Part shown: positions 63,514 to 64,000 of the stretch, one piece after another | Layout of the letters: each line of letters opens with the position of its first letter | Position numbering within the stretch: position 1 is the first letter of the stretch | Assembly: GCF_900963305.1 (NCBI RefSeq) | Contig: NC_042514.1 | Coordinates: 18,628,029-18,692,028 of the forward strand | Source: Echeneis naucrates | Taxonomy: Eukaryota; Chordata; Actinopteri; Carangiformes; Echeneidae | DNA length: 64,000 bases | Direction: 5' to 3' | Notes under the pieces: generated by a model | What the model was told of the DNA's origin: nothing | The model's database searches: none | The model's input: the letters and a program-made list of their open reading frames with translations, nothing else | Program-made: the position numbers and the translations under genes

Positions 63514-63586
63514 TGTTTCCGCCCAGGTTCGAACTGGGGATCTTTCACGTGTAAGGCAAACATGATGACCACTACACTACGGAAAC
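63514..63586 (-). tRNA. tRNA-Val (TAC)
   Basis: Copy of 48,593. It is the last tRNA before the window end. Confidence 0.82.
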
Positions 63587-64000
63587 CTGAACACAAGCTC
63601 CTCCGCCCCTTCTGTCAGGTTTAAGCCACCTAGAAAATTATTAAACTAGTTACAGGACGTTGCAGCTCTAAAGGGCGGGGAAATACACAGCTGCAACGTA
63701 GTAGATGAATAGTTGCTTGTTGAATAATCATATTCACGTTACGCCTCTGAAACATGACACACGAACACTTTGAGGAGCTAGTTCATAACCAAAGTAATCT
63801 GGTTTCAGCCTCCTCCTGTTTTCATGTTCCTCTTCGAAGGTCGTTGCTTATCTTCCGGAGGTATGATCTCAGTTCCTGTAAGAAAAACACAAGTTTCTGC
63901 ATTCCTGCAGGGTTAGTAAAAGTAGAGCAATACTGTGATAATCATTTTATGTATTTTTATTCTAACACCTTCCAATCTAATGATTTCTGACGTGAACGGG
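63587..64000. repeat. Array spacer type Y, cut by window end
   Basis: The hairpin is at 63,657-63,699. It continues past the window. Confidence 0.7.

Larger units (their letters stand above)
34625..64000. repeat. 14.62-kb tandem segmental duplication
   Basis: 34,625-49,246 and 49,247 to the window end match at an offset of 14,622-14,625 bp, rising to about 14,920 after 46,330 where the first copy lacks about 295 bp. Only scattered single-base differences were seen. The junction lies inside the tRNA at 49,246. Part of the unit recurs at 10.6-19.3 kb. Confidence 0.92.

Noticed and set aside
740-63586. A family of tRNA-derived SINEs
   Set aside because: SINEs scatter in both orientations with A-rich tails and target-site duplications. 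Here units are head-to-tail on one strand, with intact acceptor stems and T-run terminators.
740-63586. CRISPR-like repeat array
   Set aside because: The repeats are tRNA genes, spacers are related to each other, and no cas genes or prokaryotic features exist.

Overview
The window is a very dense tandem tRNA array with no intact protein-coding gene. By eye I count about 120 full-length or near-full-length tRNA bodies of roughly 72-73 bp, plus 12 half or fragment copies. All lie on the minus strand and all have a valine-type body (7-bp acceptor starting GTTTC, box A TAGTGTAGTGG, T loop TTCGAAA or TTCGAAC). Anticodons by my count: AAC 44, CAC 41, TAC 20, and outside the valine codon box ATC 6, AAT 5, CAT 3, TAA 1. 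The basic unit is one tRNA plus 120-170 bp of related spacer (190-245 bp), built into higher-order units. The host is most likely a ray-finned fish: the passengers are an L2/CR1-type LINE with the 3' tail usual in fish, a Harbinger DNA transposon with a BESS-type accessory protein, an AACCCA-rich MITE-like repeat and old retrovirus-like pol pieces. Species cannot be told from sequence alone. LAYOUT. 1-584: 3' end of an L2 LINE. 0.7-10.4 kb: tRNAs mixed with LINE, pol and Harbinger passengers. 10,381-10,580: a gap of exactly 200 N. 10.6-19.8 kb: a copy of the unit also seen at 40.9-49.2 and 55.6-64 kb, rich in one-base indels. 19.8-21.3 kb: the longest LINE copy. 21.3-30.3 kb: a divergent mosaic copy of the 3-10 kb region. 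30.3-34.6 kb: a copy of 0.7-4.5 kb that contains a 1.89-kb tandem duplication. 34,625-49,246 and 49,247-64,000: two nearly identical copies of a 14.62-kb tandem unit; the second runs off the window. HOW IT FITS TOGETHER. Several duplication and deletion breakpoints fall inside tRNA bodies and leave hybrid tRNAs (9,147; 33,746; 49,246). The simplest model is that tRNA genes act as homology blocks for unequal exchange, carrying transposon fragments with them as passengers and spreading anticodon variants. Relative to the usual eukaryotic tRNA-Val, as I remember it, the array shares a compensated T-stem pair change that also alters box B, so expression strength is an open question. Long reading frames across tRNA bodies are antisense translations of the tRNAs and were not annotated as genes.
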